Positions 29,576-38,940 of a DNA stretch of 64,000 nucleotides are shown here, in pieces. Below the pieces are notes generated by a model. It did no database searches and had not been told where the DNA came from. It worked only from the letters and a program-made list of their open reading frames with translations. The DNA is from Photobacterium sp. TY1-4 (lineage in GTDB: Bacteria > Pseudomonadota > Gammaproteobacteria > Enterobacterales > Vibrionaceae): positions 3,410,001 to 3,474,000 of the forward strand of contig NZ_CP099734.1 in the NCBI RefSeq assembly GCF_025398175.1, written 5' to 3'. The position numbers and the translations under genes are program-made. Numbering within the stretch: the first letter of the stretch is position 1; every line of letters begins with the position of its first letter.

Positions 29576-32134
29576 ATGCTGAAACATCGTCTGCTGACAT
29601 TGCGTTTAGCGGTAATGGCTCCCTTTACCGCGCTGTTGTTGTTAACGGTCGGGATTATTGCCCTGGCCCAGCAGCACAGCTATGAGCGTATGCTCGACGA
29701 AGTCAGCGGCAAATTGCTGGGCTCCTACACCCGCAGCATCAGCAATGATTTACGCGTGTTTCTCGGCGATCCCTTTAACACCAATCTGACCATCGCCGAC
29801 AGTATCCAGCGCCACCGGCTGTACCAGCCGCCGCGCCTGACCGGCCTCGAAGCCTACCTCAAAGATGCCATTGCCAGCCTGTATGGCCACCAGCCGCAGA
29901 TTACCACCATCGGCTTTGGCAGCCGGGACGGTTATTTCATCGGCTTTCGCAAGCAGGAGCTGCGCCAGTTGTCGCTGATGCTCAAAGATCGGCGCACCGA
30001 TAACGAGCTGCACATCTACCGGGGCGACAGCCATTACAGCGACCTCCGCTACCGGGTAAGCGATTACGACCCGACGACCCGGCCCTGGTACCTGCCGTTT
30101 ACCCAGACCCGAACACCGGGTTGGGCCGACGTCTATACCAACCAGGATGATACCCAGTCGCTGACCATCTCTGCCGTCAGCCCGGTGATTGACGATACCG
30201 ACCAACAACTGCTCGGCATGATGGTCACCGATATCAATCTCAGCCGGATCAACCAATTCCTGCACCGGGAAAGCCGCAACTTTTCCGGCAGTACCTATAT
30301 TATTGACCAGCATGATCGGCTGATCGCCAGCTCGGCCCAGTCCGGCAATCCGCAGTTAATCACCAATCTGCCGCGCCCCGATGCCCTGATCACCGCCAGC
30401 CAGCAGTTTATGGCCAAGTCCAGCCTGACCGGCCGCGACAGCGCCCGCTCGTTTGAGTTTAGCCATGACAATATCCGTTATTTCAGCCGGATCACCCCCT
30501 ACCATGACGAATACAACCTGAACTGGCATATTGTGGTGATCATGCCCGAAAGCGAGTTGCTCGGTCAGTTGCCGCAACTGCAGGAAACCGGGTTACTGGC
30601 CGCCATGCTGCTGGCCGGCTGCGGGCTCATCGCCGGATTGTTCATCCTGAAGAAAATCACTCAGCCGATCACCGACATTGCCCGGGCCTCGCAACAAATC
30701 AGCGAAACCCACTGGCAAGTCGACGTACGCCCGACGTTCCGGCTCCAGGAAACCGACCAGCTGACCTCGGCCTTCACCGCGATGTCGGCGCGACTGCAGC
30801 ACTCTTTCAATACCCTGCGCAAACAGGTCCTCTACGATACCCTGACGGGGCTCCTGAGCCGGGAAGGCCTGCTGGAAGCAACCAAAGCGCCCCACGCCGG
30901 ACAACAGGCCACCCTGATGATCATCGGCCTCAAGGCGTTTAGTAATATCAATGACGGCATCGGCCATCTCAATGGCGATCGGCTGCTGAGGCTGATCGCC
31001 CAGCGCCTGCAGCGCAACCTGCCCGGGGCTGCCCTGCTCAGCCGGATCGATCGCTACGAATTCGCGGTGTTCATTCCCGATCTGGGCCCGGCTCACGACG
31101 CCGAATCGATTGCCGACCTGCTGCTGACCTCCTTCTCGATGCCGTACCGGGTCAACGATATCGAAATCATCGTCTCGGCACGCATCGGGGTGATCGACGG
31201 CATCTTGCAGCAACACGGAATGGCCGAATGGCTACGCAATGCCAGCCTGGCCCTCAATGCGGCCAAGCGGCAGGACGACCACCCAATCCGGTATTTCACC
31301 CCGGCGTTGCTGGAAGCCTCCCAGGAAAAAACCCGGCTGGCGGCCGAGCTCAACCGTGCCCTGGAAAACCAGGAATTCGAGGTGCACTACCAACCGCTGA
31401 TCGCCCTGGACAGCGGCACCCTGTGCGGCGCCGAAGCCCTGGTCCGCTGGCGCAGCCCGAGCCGGGGGCTGGTTCCGCCGTTTCAGTTTATCCCGCTGGC
31501 GGAAGAGAACGGGATGATTAATGAGCTGGGCGATCAGATCCTGCGCCAGGCCTGCCGGGAGACCCAGGGCATGATCGCGCGTGGCGCCTGGCCGGCCGGC
31601 TTCATGCTGCATGTCAACCTGTCGGTCCGCCAACTGCAACAGCCCGATTTCGTGCTGCAGCTCAAATCGATCCTGGCCGACACCAGCCTGTGCACGAGCA
31701 ACCTGACGCTGGAAATCACCGAATCCCGGCTGATCAGCCAGCCGCAGCAAGTCACCCAGACCCTGCGCCAGTTGCGCCGGCTCGGGATCCACATTGCCAT
31801 TGATGATTTCGGCACCGGCTACTCCTCGCTGGCCTACCTGGCCGATCTGCCGTTTGACAGCCTGAAAATCGATCGGGCCTTTGTCAGCCAGATGAGTGCC
31901 AGTACCAACTACACCCCGGTGATCACCGCCATCATCACCCTGGCTCGCCATTTTCAGGCCGAGATCGTCGCCGAAGGCGTCGAAACCCTCGATCAGGCCG
32001 AACGGCTGAAATCACTCGGGTGCCATTACGCCCAGGGCTATTATTACGCCAAACCCCTGCCGCTCAGCGATTGGTCAACAGCTCCGGTAAGCGTCGCGGC
32101 AAATTCTGCCGACACCGAATCATCCGTGCGCTAA
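29576..32134 (+). CDS. Membrane GGDEF/EAL protein with dCache-type sensor; likely c-di-GMP phosphodiesterase
   Basis: Protein of 852 residues. TM1 at about 10-30, a periplasmic double-Cache-like sensor region (about 40-330; [11 protein letters not shown] and [18 protein letters not shown] are Cache features), TM2 at about 337-357, a HAMP segment ([17 protein letters not shown]), a GGDEF domain beginning YDTLTGLL (about 420) and an EAL domain (about 600-840). The GGDEF signature is degenerate: SRIDRYEF at about 487 where ARLGGDEF is expected, so cyclase activity is unlikely. The EAL domain keeps EALVRW (about 618), [14 protein letters not shown] (about 742), KIDRAF and VAEGVET, so it should hydrolyse c-di-GMP. 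The ligand of the sensor is unknown. It follows glnG by 185 bases with its own AGGA ribosome site. Confidence 0.9.
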   Translation: MLKHRLLTLRLAVMAPFTALLLLTVGIIALAQQHSYERMLDEVSGKLLGSYTRSISNDLRVFLGDPFNTNLTIADSIQRHRLYQPPRLTGLEAYLKDAIASLYGHQPQITTIGFGSRDGYFIGFRKQELRQLSLMLKDRRTDNELHIYRGDSHYSDLRYRVSDYDPTTRPWYLPFTQTRTPGWADVYTNQDDTQSLTISAVSPVIDDTDQQLLGMMVTDINLSRINQFLHRESRNFSGSTYIIDQHDRLIASSAQSGNPQLITNLPRPDALITASQQFMAKSSLTGRDSARSFEFSHDNIRYFSRITPYHDEYNLNWHIVVIMPESELLGQLPQLQETGLLAAMLLAGCGLIAGLFILKKITQPITDIARASQQISETHWQVDVRPTFRLQETDQLTSAFTAMSARLQHSFNTLRKQVLYDTLTGLLSREGLLEATKAPHAGQQATLMIIGLKAFSNINDGIGHLNGDRLLRLIAQRLQRNLPGAALLSRIDRYEFAVFIPDLGPAHDAESIADLLLTSFSMPYRVNDIEIIVSARIGVIDGILQQHGMAEWLRNASLALNAAKRQDDHPIRYFTPALLEASQEKTRLAAELNRALENQEFEVHYQPLIALDSGTLCGAEALVRWRSPSRGLVPPFQFIPLAEENGMINELGDQILRQACRETQGMIARGAWPAGFMLHVNLSVRQLQQPDFVLQLKSILADTSLCTSNLTLEITESRLISQPQQVTQTLRQLRRLGIHIAIDDFGTGYSSLAYLADLPFDSLKIDRAFVSQMSASTNYTPVITAIITLARHFQAEIVAEGVETLDQAERLKSLGCHYAQGYYYAKPLPLSDWSTAPVSVAANSADTESSVR

Positions 32135-32201
32135 CTATAATGATCGAGAATCGTTCTTTGCGTATACTGACGCACCAATTTTCAGCGGGATGACGAGTAT
32201 C

Positions 32202-33203
32202 ATGATTACCAAGCACCTTCCTTTAACCGATTTGCACCGCCATCTTGATGGCAATATCCGGATCCAGACCATCCTTGAGCTGGGCCAACAATTTGGCATG
32301 GCTTTACCCGGTCATGATATCGAGTCCCTGCGCCCGCATGTGCAGATTGTCGAAGCAGAGCCAAGCCTGGTCGCGTTCCTGTCCAAGCTTGACTGGGGCG
32401 TTGCCGTTCTGGGCGATCTGGACGCCTGCCGCCGCGTGGCCTACGAGAATGTTGAAGACGCGCTCAATGCCAAAATTGACTATGCCGAGCTGCGCTTTTC
32501 ACCGTACTACATGGCGATGAAACACCAGCTGCCGGTGGCTGGCGTGGTCGAGGCCGTGGTGGATGGTGTCCGCGCCGGTTGCCGTGACTTCGGTATCCGG
32601 GCCAACCTGATCGGGATCATGAGCCGCACCTTCGGCACCCAGGCCTGCCAGCAGGAGCTGGATGCGCTGCTGACCCAGAAGGACCATCTGGTCGCCGTCG
32701 ATCTGGCCGGGGATGAGTTGGGCCAGCCGGGCGTTCAGTTTGTCTCCCACTTCACGCAAGTGCGCGATGCCGGCCTGCAGGTGACAGTCCACGCAGGTGA
32801 AGCGGCCGGTCCGGAGAGCATGTGGCAGGCCATTCGCAAGCTGGGCGCGGTCCGTATTGGCCACGGGGTCAAAGCGATTGAAGATCCGGCCCTGATGGAC
32901 TATCTGGCAGAGCACAAGATCGGGATTGAGTCATGCCTGACCTCCAACATCCAGACCAGCACCGTCGCCTCGCTGGCAACCCACCCGGTGAAGCAATTCC
33001 TGGATCACGGTATCCTGGCCTGTCTGAACACCGATGATCCGGCGGTCGAAGGGATTGAGCTGCCCTACGAGTACGAGGTTGCCGCACCGAAAGCCGGACT
33101 GACCGACGCTCAGATCCGCCAGGCGCAGATCAACGGCCTGGAGCTCGCCTTCCTGTCTGCTACCGAAAAACAAGCACTTCGGGACAAAGTGGCACAACGC
33201 TAA
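32202..33203 (+). CDS. add: Add, adenosine deaminase
   Basis: Zinc enzyme deaminating adenosine and deoxyadenosine to (deoxy)inosine in purine salvage; 333 residues. Metal and catalytic motifs: LHRHLDG near the N-terminus (HxH), HAGE with the catalytic Glu, RIGHG, and LNTDDPAV with the Asp pair near the C-terminus. The ATG at 32202 is chosen; another in-frame ATG lies four codons earlier with GCGGG directly abutting it. The short gap from the GGDEF/EAL gene contains TATACT, a likely -10 element at about 32163-32168. Complete and likely active. Confidence 0.94.
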   Translation: MITKHLPLTDLHRHLDGNIRIQTILELGQQFGMALPGHDIESLRPHVQIVEAEPSLVAFLSKLDWGVAVLGDLDACRRVAYENVEDALNAKIDYAELRFSPYYMAMKHQLPVAGVVEAVVDGVRAGCRDFGIRANLIGIMSRTFGTQACQQELDALLTQKDHLVAVDLAGDELGQPGVQFVSHFTQVRDAGLQVTVHAGEAAGPESMWQAIRKLGAVRIGHGVKAIEDPALMDYLAEHKIGIESCLTSNIQTSTVASLATHPVKQFLDHGILACLNTDDPAVEGIELPYEYEVAAPKAGLTDAQIRQAQINGLELAFLSATEKQALRDKVAQR

Positions 33204-33220
33204 TCCCGCCCCTCAAAAAA

Positions 33221-33278
33221 ACGCAATCAGCCGGGCATTTTTTGCACAAATGCAATTTCATTCCGGCTGATTTTGCGT
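33221..33278. repeat. Large imperfect inverted repeat after add
   Basis: ACGCAATCAGCCGG (33221-33234) faces CCGGCTGATTTTGCGT (33263-33278), with an inner pair GCATTT / AAATGC, so nearly the whole stretch can fold into one long hairpin with a two-base bulge. It may end add transcription, although no U-tract follows; the right arm also overlaps TAAAAT (33278-33283), a candidate -10 element for the small gene at 33395. Confidence 0.6.
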
Positions 33279-33394
33279 AAAATACGCCCACTTTCTCCCC
33301 ACCGCCAACCCACTTTTGATCCGCACTGGCTTCAGCGCTGACCTTTAGGTTGCGGGAGAACTTCACGATCCACCACCCGATTCAGGACACACAC

Positions 33395-33523
33395 ATGCTG
33401 GACAGTTTTCTCTCTATCAGTATGGCGCTTCCTGCCGTCAGTGAAGTGGCAGCCAATGGCCCGGGCCATTTTGCTGCCAGTGTACTGGCGCTGTTAACCG
33501 CCTTCAATTTATTTGGCAACTGA
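33395..33523 (+). CDS. Small 42-residue protein with its own terminator (unrecognised)
   Basis: Short gene with ATG at 33395, AGGA seven bases before it, and a strong terminator eight bases after the TGA. The predicted peptide begins MLDSFLSISMALPAVSEVAA and has a hydrophobic C-terminal helix (HFAASVLALLTAFNLFG), which suggests a small membrane protein. A TAAAAT at 33278-33283 could serve as -10 element. I do not recognise a family. The alternative is that the whole 33290-33567 transcript acts as a small RNA and the frame is incidental; the good ribosome site argues for translation. Confidence 0.55.
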   Translation: MLDSFLSISMALPAVSEVAANGPGHFAASVLALLTAFNLFGN

Positions 33524-33530
33524 TCGCAAA

Positions 33531-33567
33531 AGCCCTCATGCTGACCATTCAGCATGAGGGCTTTTTT
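33531..33567. terminator. Bidirectional terminator between the small gene and hemN
   Basis: Perfect 14-base-pair stem AGCCCTCATGCTGA / TCAGCATGAGGGCT with loop CCAT, followed by TTTTTT on the plus strand and preceded by AAAA, giving a weaker U-tract on the minus strand. It serves the small gene (plus) and probably hemN (minus). Confidence 0.93.
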
Positions 33568-33605
33568 GTCAGGGCCGTTTCCGGCCCGAACCCGTGCGAA
33601 GACGG

Positions 33606-34979
33606 CTAGATCACCCGGGAGAACTGCTGCTGCCGGGCCCGATCGCGCAGGTATTTGTCGAAACACATACAGATATTACGGATCAACAACCGCCCCCTCA
33701 GCGTCACCCGGATGGTGCGCTCATCCACGCTCACCAGCCCGTCATTGATAAAGGTCTGTAAAAGTTGCAAATCTTCGGCAAAGTACTGGTCAAAATTCAG
33801 GTCAAAGCGGGTGGCAATGTCGGTTTTATCCAGCTGGAAATTACAGATCAGCGCTTTAATCACCTCGCGGCGCAGCAAGTCATCGCCATCCAGCGAGACC
33901 CCTTTCCACAGCGCTTCCCGTTTGTCGCCGACACTGGCGTAATACTTCTTCAGCTCTTTCTGGTTCTGGGCGTAACAGTCGCCAATCATCGAAATCGCCG
34001 ACACCCCCAGCCCCAGCAGATCGCACTCGCCCTGGGTGGTGTATCCCTGGAAGTTACGATGCAGAATGCCGTGGCGCTGCGCCACCGCCAGTTCGTCATC
34101 CGGCAGGGCAAAGTGATCCATGCCGATAAACTGATAGCCGGCGCCGGTCAGGGTGGCGATGGTGTCTTGCAAAATCGCCAGCTTCTCGTTGGCGGCCGGG
34201 AGGTCGGCTTCCAAAATTTTCCGTTGCGCAGCAAACAGGCTCGGCATATGGGCGTAATTGAACACCGACAGGCGGCCCGGCTTCATGGTCAGCACCTGTT
34301 GCAGGGTCTTGGCAAAACTCGCCTGATCCTGTTTCGGCAGCCCGTAGATCAGATCCAGGTTGGTCGAACGGAACCCCAGCTCTTTGGCACGTGCCACCAG
34401 CGCAAAAATAAAGGCTTCATCCTGCTCGCGGTTCACCAGCTTTTGCACTTCTTTATTGAAGTCCTGCACCCCGATACTCAGGCGGTTAAACCCTTCGCTG
34501 CGCAGGTGATCGAGCATATCGAGTTCAATTTCACGCGGGTCGATCTCAATACTGATTTCGGCATCAGGCGCAAAGTCAAACTGCTCGCGCAGCAGGCCGA
34601 CCAGGCGGCTGATCTGCGCTTTGGTCAGAAACGTCGGCGTGCCGCCGCCCCAGTGCAGCTGGGTGACGGTCCGATCGCCGAGCAACCCGGCGCGCTGGCG
34701 GATCTCCTGCTCCAGGGCGTCGAGGTACTGATCCGCCTTGTGCTGGTGACGGGTAATGATTTTGTTGCAACCACAGTAGTAGCACAGCTTGTGACAGAAC
34801 GGGATGTGCACATACAGCGACAACGGCCGCTCCGGATACTGTGCACACGCCATATCAAACTCCGCCGACGTGAAGGCTTCATGGAACTCCAGGGCGGTCG
34901 GGTAGGAGGTGTAGCGGGGACCTGAATAATTGTACTTTTCTATCAGCGCCTGATCCCAAATTATCTGCTCATTTGACAT
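33606..34979 (-). CDS. hemN: HemN, oxygen-independent coproporphyrinogen III dehydrogenase
   Basis: Radical-SAM enzyme of 457 residues that decarboxylates coproporphyrinogen III to protoporphyrinogen IX without oxygen, for anaerobic haem synthesis. The [4Fe-4S] motif CHKLCYYCGCNK (CxxxCxxC, about residues 62-70) is present, with the HemN feature of an extra Cys directly after. The N-terminal SGPRYTSYPTALEFH and HWGGGTPTFL match the true HemN clade, not HemW. Upstream (about 35035-35048) a sequence reading TACAT-N4-ATCAA on the gene strand has one good half of an FNR box; weak evidence for anaerobic control. Confidence 0.96.
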   Translation of the reverse strand: MSNEQIIWDQALIEKYNYSGPRYTSYPTALEFHEAFTSAEFDMACAQYPERPLSLYVHIPFCHKLCYYCGCNKIITRHQHKADQYLDALEQEIRQRAGLLGDRTVTQLHWGGGTPTFLTKAQISRLVGLLREQFDFAPDAEISIEIDPREIELDMLDHLRSEGFNRLSIGVQDFNKEVQKLVNREQDEAFIFALVARAKELGFRSTNLDLIYGLPKQDQASFAKTLQQVLTMKPGRLSVFNYAHMPSLFAAQRKILEADLPAANEKLAILQDTIATLTGAGYQFIGMDHFALPDDELAVAQRHGILHRNFQGYTTQGECDLLGLGVSAISMIGDCYAQNQKELKKYYASVGDKREALWKGVSLDGDDLLRREVIKALICNFQLDKTDIATRFDLNFDQYFAEDLQLLQTFINDGLVSVDERTIRVTLRGRLLIRNICMCFDKYLRDRARQQQFSRVI

Positions 34980-35098
34980 GACGTATTTCCACTACTGTTC
35001 TGGGGTTAATTGCAAAGGCCAAGTGTGCCACAACTTGATAAAGATGTAGATGTTTTACTTATTACAGTGCGCGGAAATGATGACTTGCTCAGAGTTTA

Positions 35099-35148
35099 CG
35101 GCCTTATCTTCCTGCGCCGGGTGTCAGCATACAGTATAGATAAGGCCG
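35099..35148. repeat. Inverted repeat upstream of hemN
   Basis: CGGCCTTATCT (35099-35109) and its exact complement AGATAAGGCCG (35138-35148) are separated by 28 bases, in the 204-base gap between the DUF2489 gene and hemN. No U-tract follows on either strand. It could be a weak end signal for the upstream operon or part of the hemN control region; otherwise I see nothing else in this gap. Confidence 0.5.
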
Positions 35149-35183
35149 AGTGCTGCCGGGGAGGCAGCATTGAGGCGGGAGGC

Positions 35184-35663
35184 TCAGGCTTTCAGGGCCA
35201 GGACTAAGTCCAGCTCGCGTTTGATGTCGTCCATCAACCGGGCTTCGGCTTTCATCCGCGTCATATCGAGCTGCATCCGCTCACGCTTTTCCAGCGTTTT
35301 GCGCGCTTCGCCCCGCGGCATTTCTTTGACCACCTGATACAACTCATGCATCGCCGGGTACTGATCGGCAAAATCGACCTGATGATCGCCTTGCAGCACC
35401 TCCATCAGCTTGTACAAGCGGATGGTCACTTCCGACACATCGCACTCATCCTGCTTCCCGGCCTGGGCAATAATCAGCACGCTTTCCATAATATTGGCAT
35501 TGCGCTGTTTGATGCCCTCGGCTTCCAGCCGCTGCGCCCGGGCCAAAAAGGCCTTGTGGCGTTGGTTCTGCTGATACAGTTTGAACAGCAGATAACCGGC
35601 GTACCCCGCCAGCACGGCAACCACCGCGCTGGCCAATCCAAACCACAACGTCACATTCTGCAA
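35184..35663 (-). CDS. DUF2489 family membrane-anchored protein
   Basis: Protein of 159 residues: one N-terminal transmembrane helix (about 6-28, FGLASAVVAVLAGYAGYLLF) followed by a basic and Gln-rich linker and a helical cytoplasmic domain (NIMESVLIIAQAGKQDECDVSEVTIRLYKLMEVLQG). It matches my recollection of DUF2489, found beside yihI in Vibrio and relatives. Function unknown. The start lies four bases after the yihI stop, so it is translationally linked to it. Confidence 0.83.
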   Translation of the reverse strand: MQNVTLWFGLASAVVAVLAGYAGYLLFKLYQQNQRHKAFLARAQRLEAEGIKQRNANIMESVLIIAQAGKQDECDVSEVTIRLYKLMEVLQGDHQVDFADQYPAMHELYQVVKEMPRGEARKTLEKRERMQLDMTRMKAEARLMDDIKRELDLVLALKA

Positions 35664-35666
35664 GGC

Positions 35667-36206
35667 TTACTCCTTGTCGAAATCGTCAAAATCCATGTTT
35701 TCAAACTTATCCAGCAGGTCGTCATCGTCATCGTCATCTGACGGTGCCGCAGCAACGACTTCAACCTCGTCGTCTTCCAGCAGGCCCAGCTGATTCATCA
35801 ACTGCTCAATCCGATCCAGTTTCTGGTCGACCTGTTTTTGCAATCCGGCGCCCAGGTTTTCACCGGCCTCAATCCGATCCAGCAGCACCATCAGCTGGCT
35901 GTCATTTTCCAGCATGGCCAGCTCCTGCTCGGCGCTGAGACGACGCTCTTTCTTGGTCATCGGCTTCTTCGCCTCGACGATCAGCGGCACCGGCTTCTTG
36001 CTGCCATGGCGCGGATCTTTCGCGCGGGCCTGGGCACGGCTGTCGGCCACCGAGCCGTCGGAGTGACGGCTGCCGGTCTTCAGACCTTTACGCTTACGTG
36101 CCTTCTTGCGCAGACGCCCTTCCTGCTCCAGCTGGTTGGTTGATTTCTGGGTATATACTGCCGGGCCTTCTGAGCCCGGCTTACGGCTCTTTTTCTTACG
36201 GGTCAT
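35667..36206 (-). CDS. yihI: YihI, activator of the Der GTPase
   Basis: GTPase-activating protein for Der (EngA), a 50S assembly factor; 179 residues. The N-terminus is strongly basic (TRKKKSRKPG, KKARKRKGLKTGSRH), typical of YihI, the central SAEQELAMLENDSQLMVLLDRIEAGE is the conserved core, and the C-terminus is acidic with seven consecutive Asp residues encoded by a short TCATCG-type repeat. It starts on the last base of the methyltransferase stop (TAATG). Placement near engB and polA follows the enterobacterial yihA-yihI order. Confidence 0.93.
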   Translation of the reverse strand: MTRKKKSRKPGSEGPAVYTQKSTNQLEQEGRLRKKARKRKGLKTGSRHSDGSVADSRAQARAKDPRHGSKKPVPLIVEAKKPMTKKERRLSAEQELAMLENDSQLMVLLDRIEAGENLGAGLQKQVDQKLDRIEQLMNQLGLLEDDEVEVVAAAPSDDDDDDDLLDKFENMDFDDFDKE

Positions 36207-36847
36207 TACTGGGTTTTCCTCAGCAAAATTACATCATTTCCAACAAATTCCACACTCAGGCCATCTCGCCGGGCCAGAAAGCGGAACGTTTCGCGGCTGA
36301 AAAAGCTCACGTGGGTTGGGTCGTTCTTATAGTGCCAGCGGGCAAATGCCTCGGCATCCGTCGCCAGCTTGGTCATCAGCCCCAGCCATCCGCCGGGCTT
36401 GACCATGTTGAGTAACAGCGCCCACTCCCTGGCCGGTGTATAAAAGTGTTCAATCGCTTCGGTACAAGTGACAAAATCATATGTTGCCTCCAGGAGCGCC
36501 GGCTCATCGGCAAAATACGGATCATAGATCGCCATCTGATGTCCCATCTCTGCCAGCATGACAGACAAGGTCGGGCCCGGACCGCAGCCAAAATCCAGCC
36601 CGTCGAGCGGCGCCGGTCCCAACCGCTCGCTCAGCGGCTCGGCCAGGCGGTTGAGAAAGCGTCGGTAGCCCTGATCGGCCGGGTTGTTCTCATGCTGATC
36701 ATAGACCGCCTTTTCGTCCGCCGGGGCCAGCAATGCCGCCGGATCTGCAAAGATCAACGCACAGGCCTGACAGCGGAAATAAGCACGAAGGCGATCTTCA
36801 ACAAACGCATCAGCCGACTGATGTTGACACAGCGGGCAGGTCTGCAT
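36206..36847 (-). CDS. Class I SAM-dependent methyltransferase (type 11/12-like)
   Basis: Protein of 213 residues. N-terminal CPLC at residues 4-7 plus FRCQAC form a zinc-ribbon-like pair, followed by a Rossmann methyltransferase domain with the SAM motif LDFGCGPGPTLSVM at about 82-95 and FVTCTEAIEHF around 127. The zinc-ribbon plus methyltransferase layout resembles proteins that modify small molecules or tRNA, but the substrate is not deducible. It heads a three-gene unit with yihI and DUF2489, with overlapping start and stop codons. Confidence 0.8.
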   Translation of the reverse strand: MQTCPLCQHQSADAFVEDRLRAYFRCQACALIFADPAALLAPADEKAVYDQHENNPADQGYRRFLNRLAEPLSERLGPAPLDGLDFGCGPGPTLSVMLAEMGHQMAIYDPYFADEPALLEATYDFVTCTEAIEHFYTPAREWALLLNMVKPGGWLGLMTKLATDAEAFARWHYKNDPTHVSFFSRETFRFLARRDGLSVEFVGNDVILLRKTQ

Positions 36848-36981
36848 GGCTTACTCTCTCCTACGCTTCGGATGACACGGCGCGCCCGTCATCCGACTTA
36901 AAATGAAGCCGCGTATCATAGCAGATCCGAATACGAAATGCGCATATTTGCGCCGCCCTCCCGCCAAACCGGGCAGACATG

Positions 36982-37004
36982 AAAAAAGGCAGCCGAGGCT
37001 GCCC
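36982..37004 (-). terminator. Rho-independent terminator after cytochrome c4
   Basis: GGCAGCC / GGCTGCC stem with a very short loop, followed on the minus strand by TTTTTT. It starts 30 bases after the cytochrome gene stop. Confidence 0.88.
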
Positions 37005-37033
37005 TTATTTCACGAATACTGGAAACGGATGAA

Positions 37034-37651
37034 TTAGTGTAGGCCACCAACGTATTGGGACAGAGCGGCAATTTCTTTATCAGTCAATTTCGCTGCCACG
37101 GCGCGCATCATGGCATTCATGTCGTTGCTGCGATCGCCGGCACGGAATTTCTCCAGCTGCAGTTTGACATACTCGGCATTCTGACCGGAAATTTTCGGGA
37201 AGCCCGACAGGCTGGTGCCGTTTCCGCGCGGACCGTGACAGGCCGTACAAGCCGCAATCCCACGCTCAGCATCACCGGCACGGTACAGGGTCTGACCGAT
37301 GGCAATCGCAGATTCCGGCGTCGTATTGTCAGAAATAGGTAACGAAGCGTAGTAAGCAGCCAGATCAGCCATATCCTGCTCACTCAATGGCATCGCCATT
37401 CCGCCCATAACCGGATCGTTACGGCCTTGCTTTCCACCGGTACTCATCGCCAGCTTAAAATCCTTCAGCTGTTTTTCCAGATAGCCAGCATGCTGACCTG
37501 CGATTTTCGGGTATTGCGCCATAATGCTGTTGCCATCTGCTCCATGACAAGCGGCACATGTCGCGGCTTTTGCTTTTCCAGCTTCCACATCTCCCTGGGC
37601 CCAGGCTGAGCAACTGGCAAGAAGAGTCAATATCAGTGCTAATTTCTTCAT
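37034..37651 (-). CDS. Cytochrome c4, dihaem periplasmic electron carrier
   Basis: Exported dihaem cytochrome of 205 residues. Signal peptide MKKLALILTLLASCSAWA, then two homologous domains each with a haem site: CAACH (Cys32, Cys35, His36) and CTACH (Cys135, Cys138, His139). Met ligands are expected in GGMAMPLS and NAMMRAV. Cytochrome c4 donates electrons to cbb3- or other terminal oxidases. It diverges from engB, a placement seen in Vibrio. Confidence 0.95.
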   Translation of the reverse strand: MKKLALILTLLASCSAWAQGDVEAGKAKAATCAACHGADGNSIMAQYPKIAGQHAGYLEKQLKDFKLAMSTGGKQGRNDPVMGGMAMPLSEQDMADLAAYYASLPISDNTTPESAIAIGQTLYRAGDAERGIAACTACHGPRGNGTSLSGFPKISGQNAEYVKLQLEKFRAGDRSNDMNAMMRAVAAKLTDKEIAALSQYVGGLH

Positions 37652-37807
37652 GACATTCCGTTATAATTATTGAGCTTCCAGTACCACAAGTAATGCTCAG
37701 TTACATGGTATACAATAAGACCACATAGCGAGCACGGTTTCGCACATTTTACACCATTTCACATAAAAGTAATCAGTCGACTACATGAAGACTTGACGGA
37801 GTTAACA

Positions 37808-38473
37808 GTGAATCAAACTCTCAACTATAGAAATACCGGCTTTATCACAAGTGCACCGACTATTCGTCACTTGCCAAACGACACAGGCGTTGAGATCGCA
37901 TTTGCTGGCCGCTCCAATGCAGGTAAGTCAAGTGCCCTGAACCGAATTACCGATCAGAAGAGCCTGGCCCGGACCTCAAAAACCCCGGGGCGGACCCAGT
38001 TAATCAACATGTTTGAAGTGATCCCGGGTTGTAACCTGATCGACCTGCCGGGGTACGGCTATGCACAGGTTCCGCTGGAAATGAAGATCAAATGGCAGCA
38101 GTCGCTGGGTGAATACCTGCAAAAGCGTGAGTGCCTGGAGGGCCTGGTGGTGCTGATGGATATCCGCCATCCGCTCAAAGATCTCGATCAGCAGATGATC
38201 ATGTGGGCGATTGAGAGCCGCCTGCCGGTGCTGGTGCTGCTGACCAAGGCCGATAAACTGAAAAGCGGTGCCCGCAAGCAACAACTGATGAAAGTACGCG
38301 AAACGGTGAAAACCTTTGGCGGTGATGTTCAGGTTGAAGCCTTCTCATCACTCAAAGGCATTGGCGTCGATCAAGTCCGCCGCAAACTCGACGATTGGTT
38401 CGCCCCAGAGCTGGAACGCCAGCAGGCACTGCTGGATATGGAAGCGATCGACAGTGAGGAGCACGGGGAATAA
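37808..38473 (+). CDS. engB: EngB (YihA/YsxC), ribosome-biogenesis GTPase
   Basis: Essential GTPase of 50S assembly, 221 residues from the chosen GTG start at 37808, which has ACGGAG six bases before it; an in-frame TTG at 37793 is less likely. G1 [10 protein letters not shown]2 SKTPGRTQ, G3 DLPGYG, G4 TKAD and G5 FSSLKGIG are all intact. It converges on the polA region, as in Escherichia coli, with the spf locus between. A small hairpin GCACGGG / CCCGTGC covers its stop codon but lacks a U-tract. Confidence 0.95.
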   Translation: MNQTLNYRNTGFITSAPTIRHLPNDTGVEIAFAGRSNAGKSSALNRITDQKSLARTSKTPGRTQLINMFEVIPGCNLIDLPGYGYAQVPLEMKIKWQQSLGEYLQKRECLEGLVVLMDIRHPLKDLDQQMIMWAIESRLPVLVLLTKADKLKSGARKQQLMKVRETVKTFGGDVQVEAFSSLKGIGVDQVRRKLDDWFAPELERQQALLDMEAIDSEEHGE

Positions 38474-38493
38474 CCCGTGCCACGACCGGTCTG

Positions 38494-38520
38494 AAAAATA
38501 CCCCACCGACCGGTGGGGTA
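38494..38520 (-). terminator. Minus-strand terminator facing engB, with no assigned upstream gene
   Basis: Nine-base-pair stem TACCCCACC / GGTGGGGTA with a four-base loop. On the minus strand it is followed by TTTTT; on the plus strand by ACCGGAG, without U residues. It therefore looks oriented to end a leftward transcript coming from 38520-38840, where I recognise no gene. Confidence 0.7.
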
Positions 38521-38842
38521 ACCGGAGAGAAATAGAAGGTTTTTATTGTTGTCCCACAAGGATTGTTGAGTTCTCCGCCAAGCGCAAGTTTTTCGCCCTG
38601 CCCCACCATTCCCCTTTCAATTCGCTTTCAATGCTACCGATTCAGTAACACCGCCCAGCTGCCGTGATGCCCCGTATCCGTCATCCGTCGCCGGTGATGA
38701 CCCGGTTGTCGGAATGCTTTTGCTCATCCCCCACTCAGGCCATCAAGGCCCTTTCTTTCATCACACAAATTAAGATGAGTGTGCACCACTCCATACTGGA
38801 AGTTTATTACATTTTGATGAGCAGAACAGACAAGGCGCGGAT
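38521..38842. other. Intergenic stretch between engB and the candidate small RNA
   Basis: About 320 bases with no gene I can support. Short open frames on both strands (for example 38664-38921 plus, 38352-38609 minus) lack ribosome sites and family resemblance. A leftward promoter-like pair TTGTCT / TAATAA lies near 38800-38835, which with the terminator at 38494-38520 could frame an unknown transcript of about 300 bases. Confidence 0.4.
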
Positions 38843-38940
38843 AAAAAAAAGCCACCTCAACAGAAGGTGGCCATGTCATGGATGTGCTTGGCAGCCGGCG
38901 TTCGAGCCCGCTGGCAAATAACAAATATGAACAAGAAGCA
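38843..38940 (-). ncRNA. Candidate small RNA near spf (about 98 nt)
   Basis: Read leftward: a perfect TATAAT at 38952-38947, a predicted start about seven bases on, an internal hairpin (AGC-g-GGC / GCC-g-GCT around TCGAAC), and a strong terminator with stem GCCACCT / AGGTGGC, seven-base loop and eight U residues. That is the complete anatomy of an Hfq-type small RNA. Published work on Aliivibrio salmonicida described a second small RNA (VSsrna24) and a small peptide gene close to Spot 42; this locus is in the equivalent interval, but I cannot align the sequences. The -35 region is weak (CTTTAA). Alternatively it is the 3' end of the peptide gene at 38970-39122. Confidence 0.6.

Noticed and set aside
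32931..33366. Minus-strand frames over the add 3' end and the following gap
   Set aside because: Shadow frames of a G+C-rich gene without ribosome sites or family resemblance.
35035..35048. FNR box upstream of hemN
   Set aside because: Only one half-site matches; kept as a remark in the hemN entry, not as a feature.
38890..38920. tRNA T-arm-like stretch (GGGCTCGAACGCC on the minus strand)
   Set aside because: No acceptor, D or anticodon arms around it; it forms the loop of the candidate small RNA hairpin.
38664..38921. 85-codon plus-strand frame between engB and polA
   Set aside because: No ribosome site, odd composition, and it lies antisense to the better supported small RNA.
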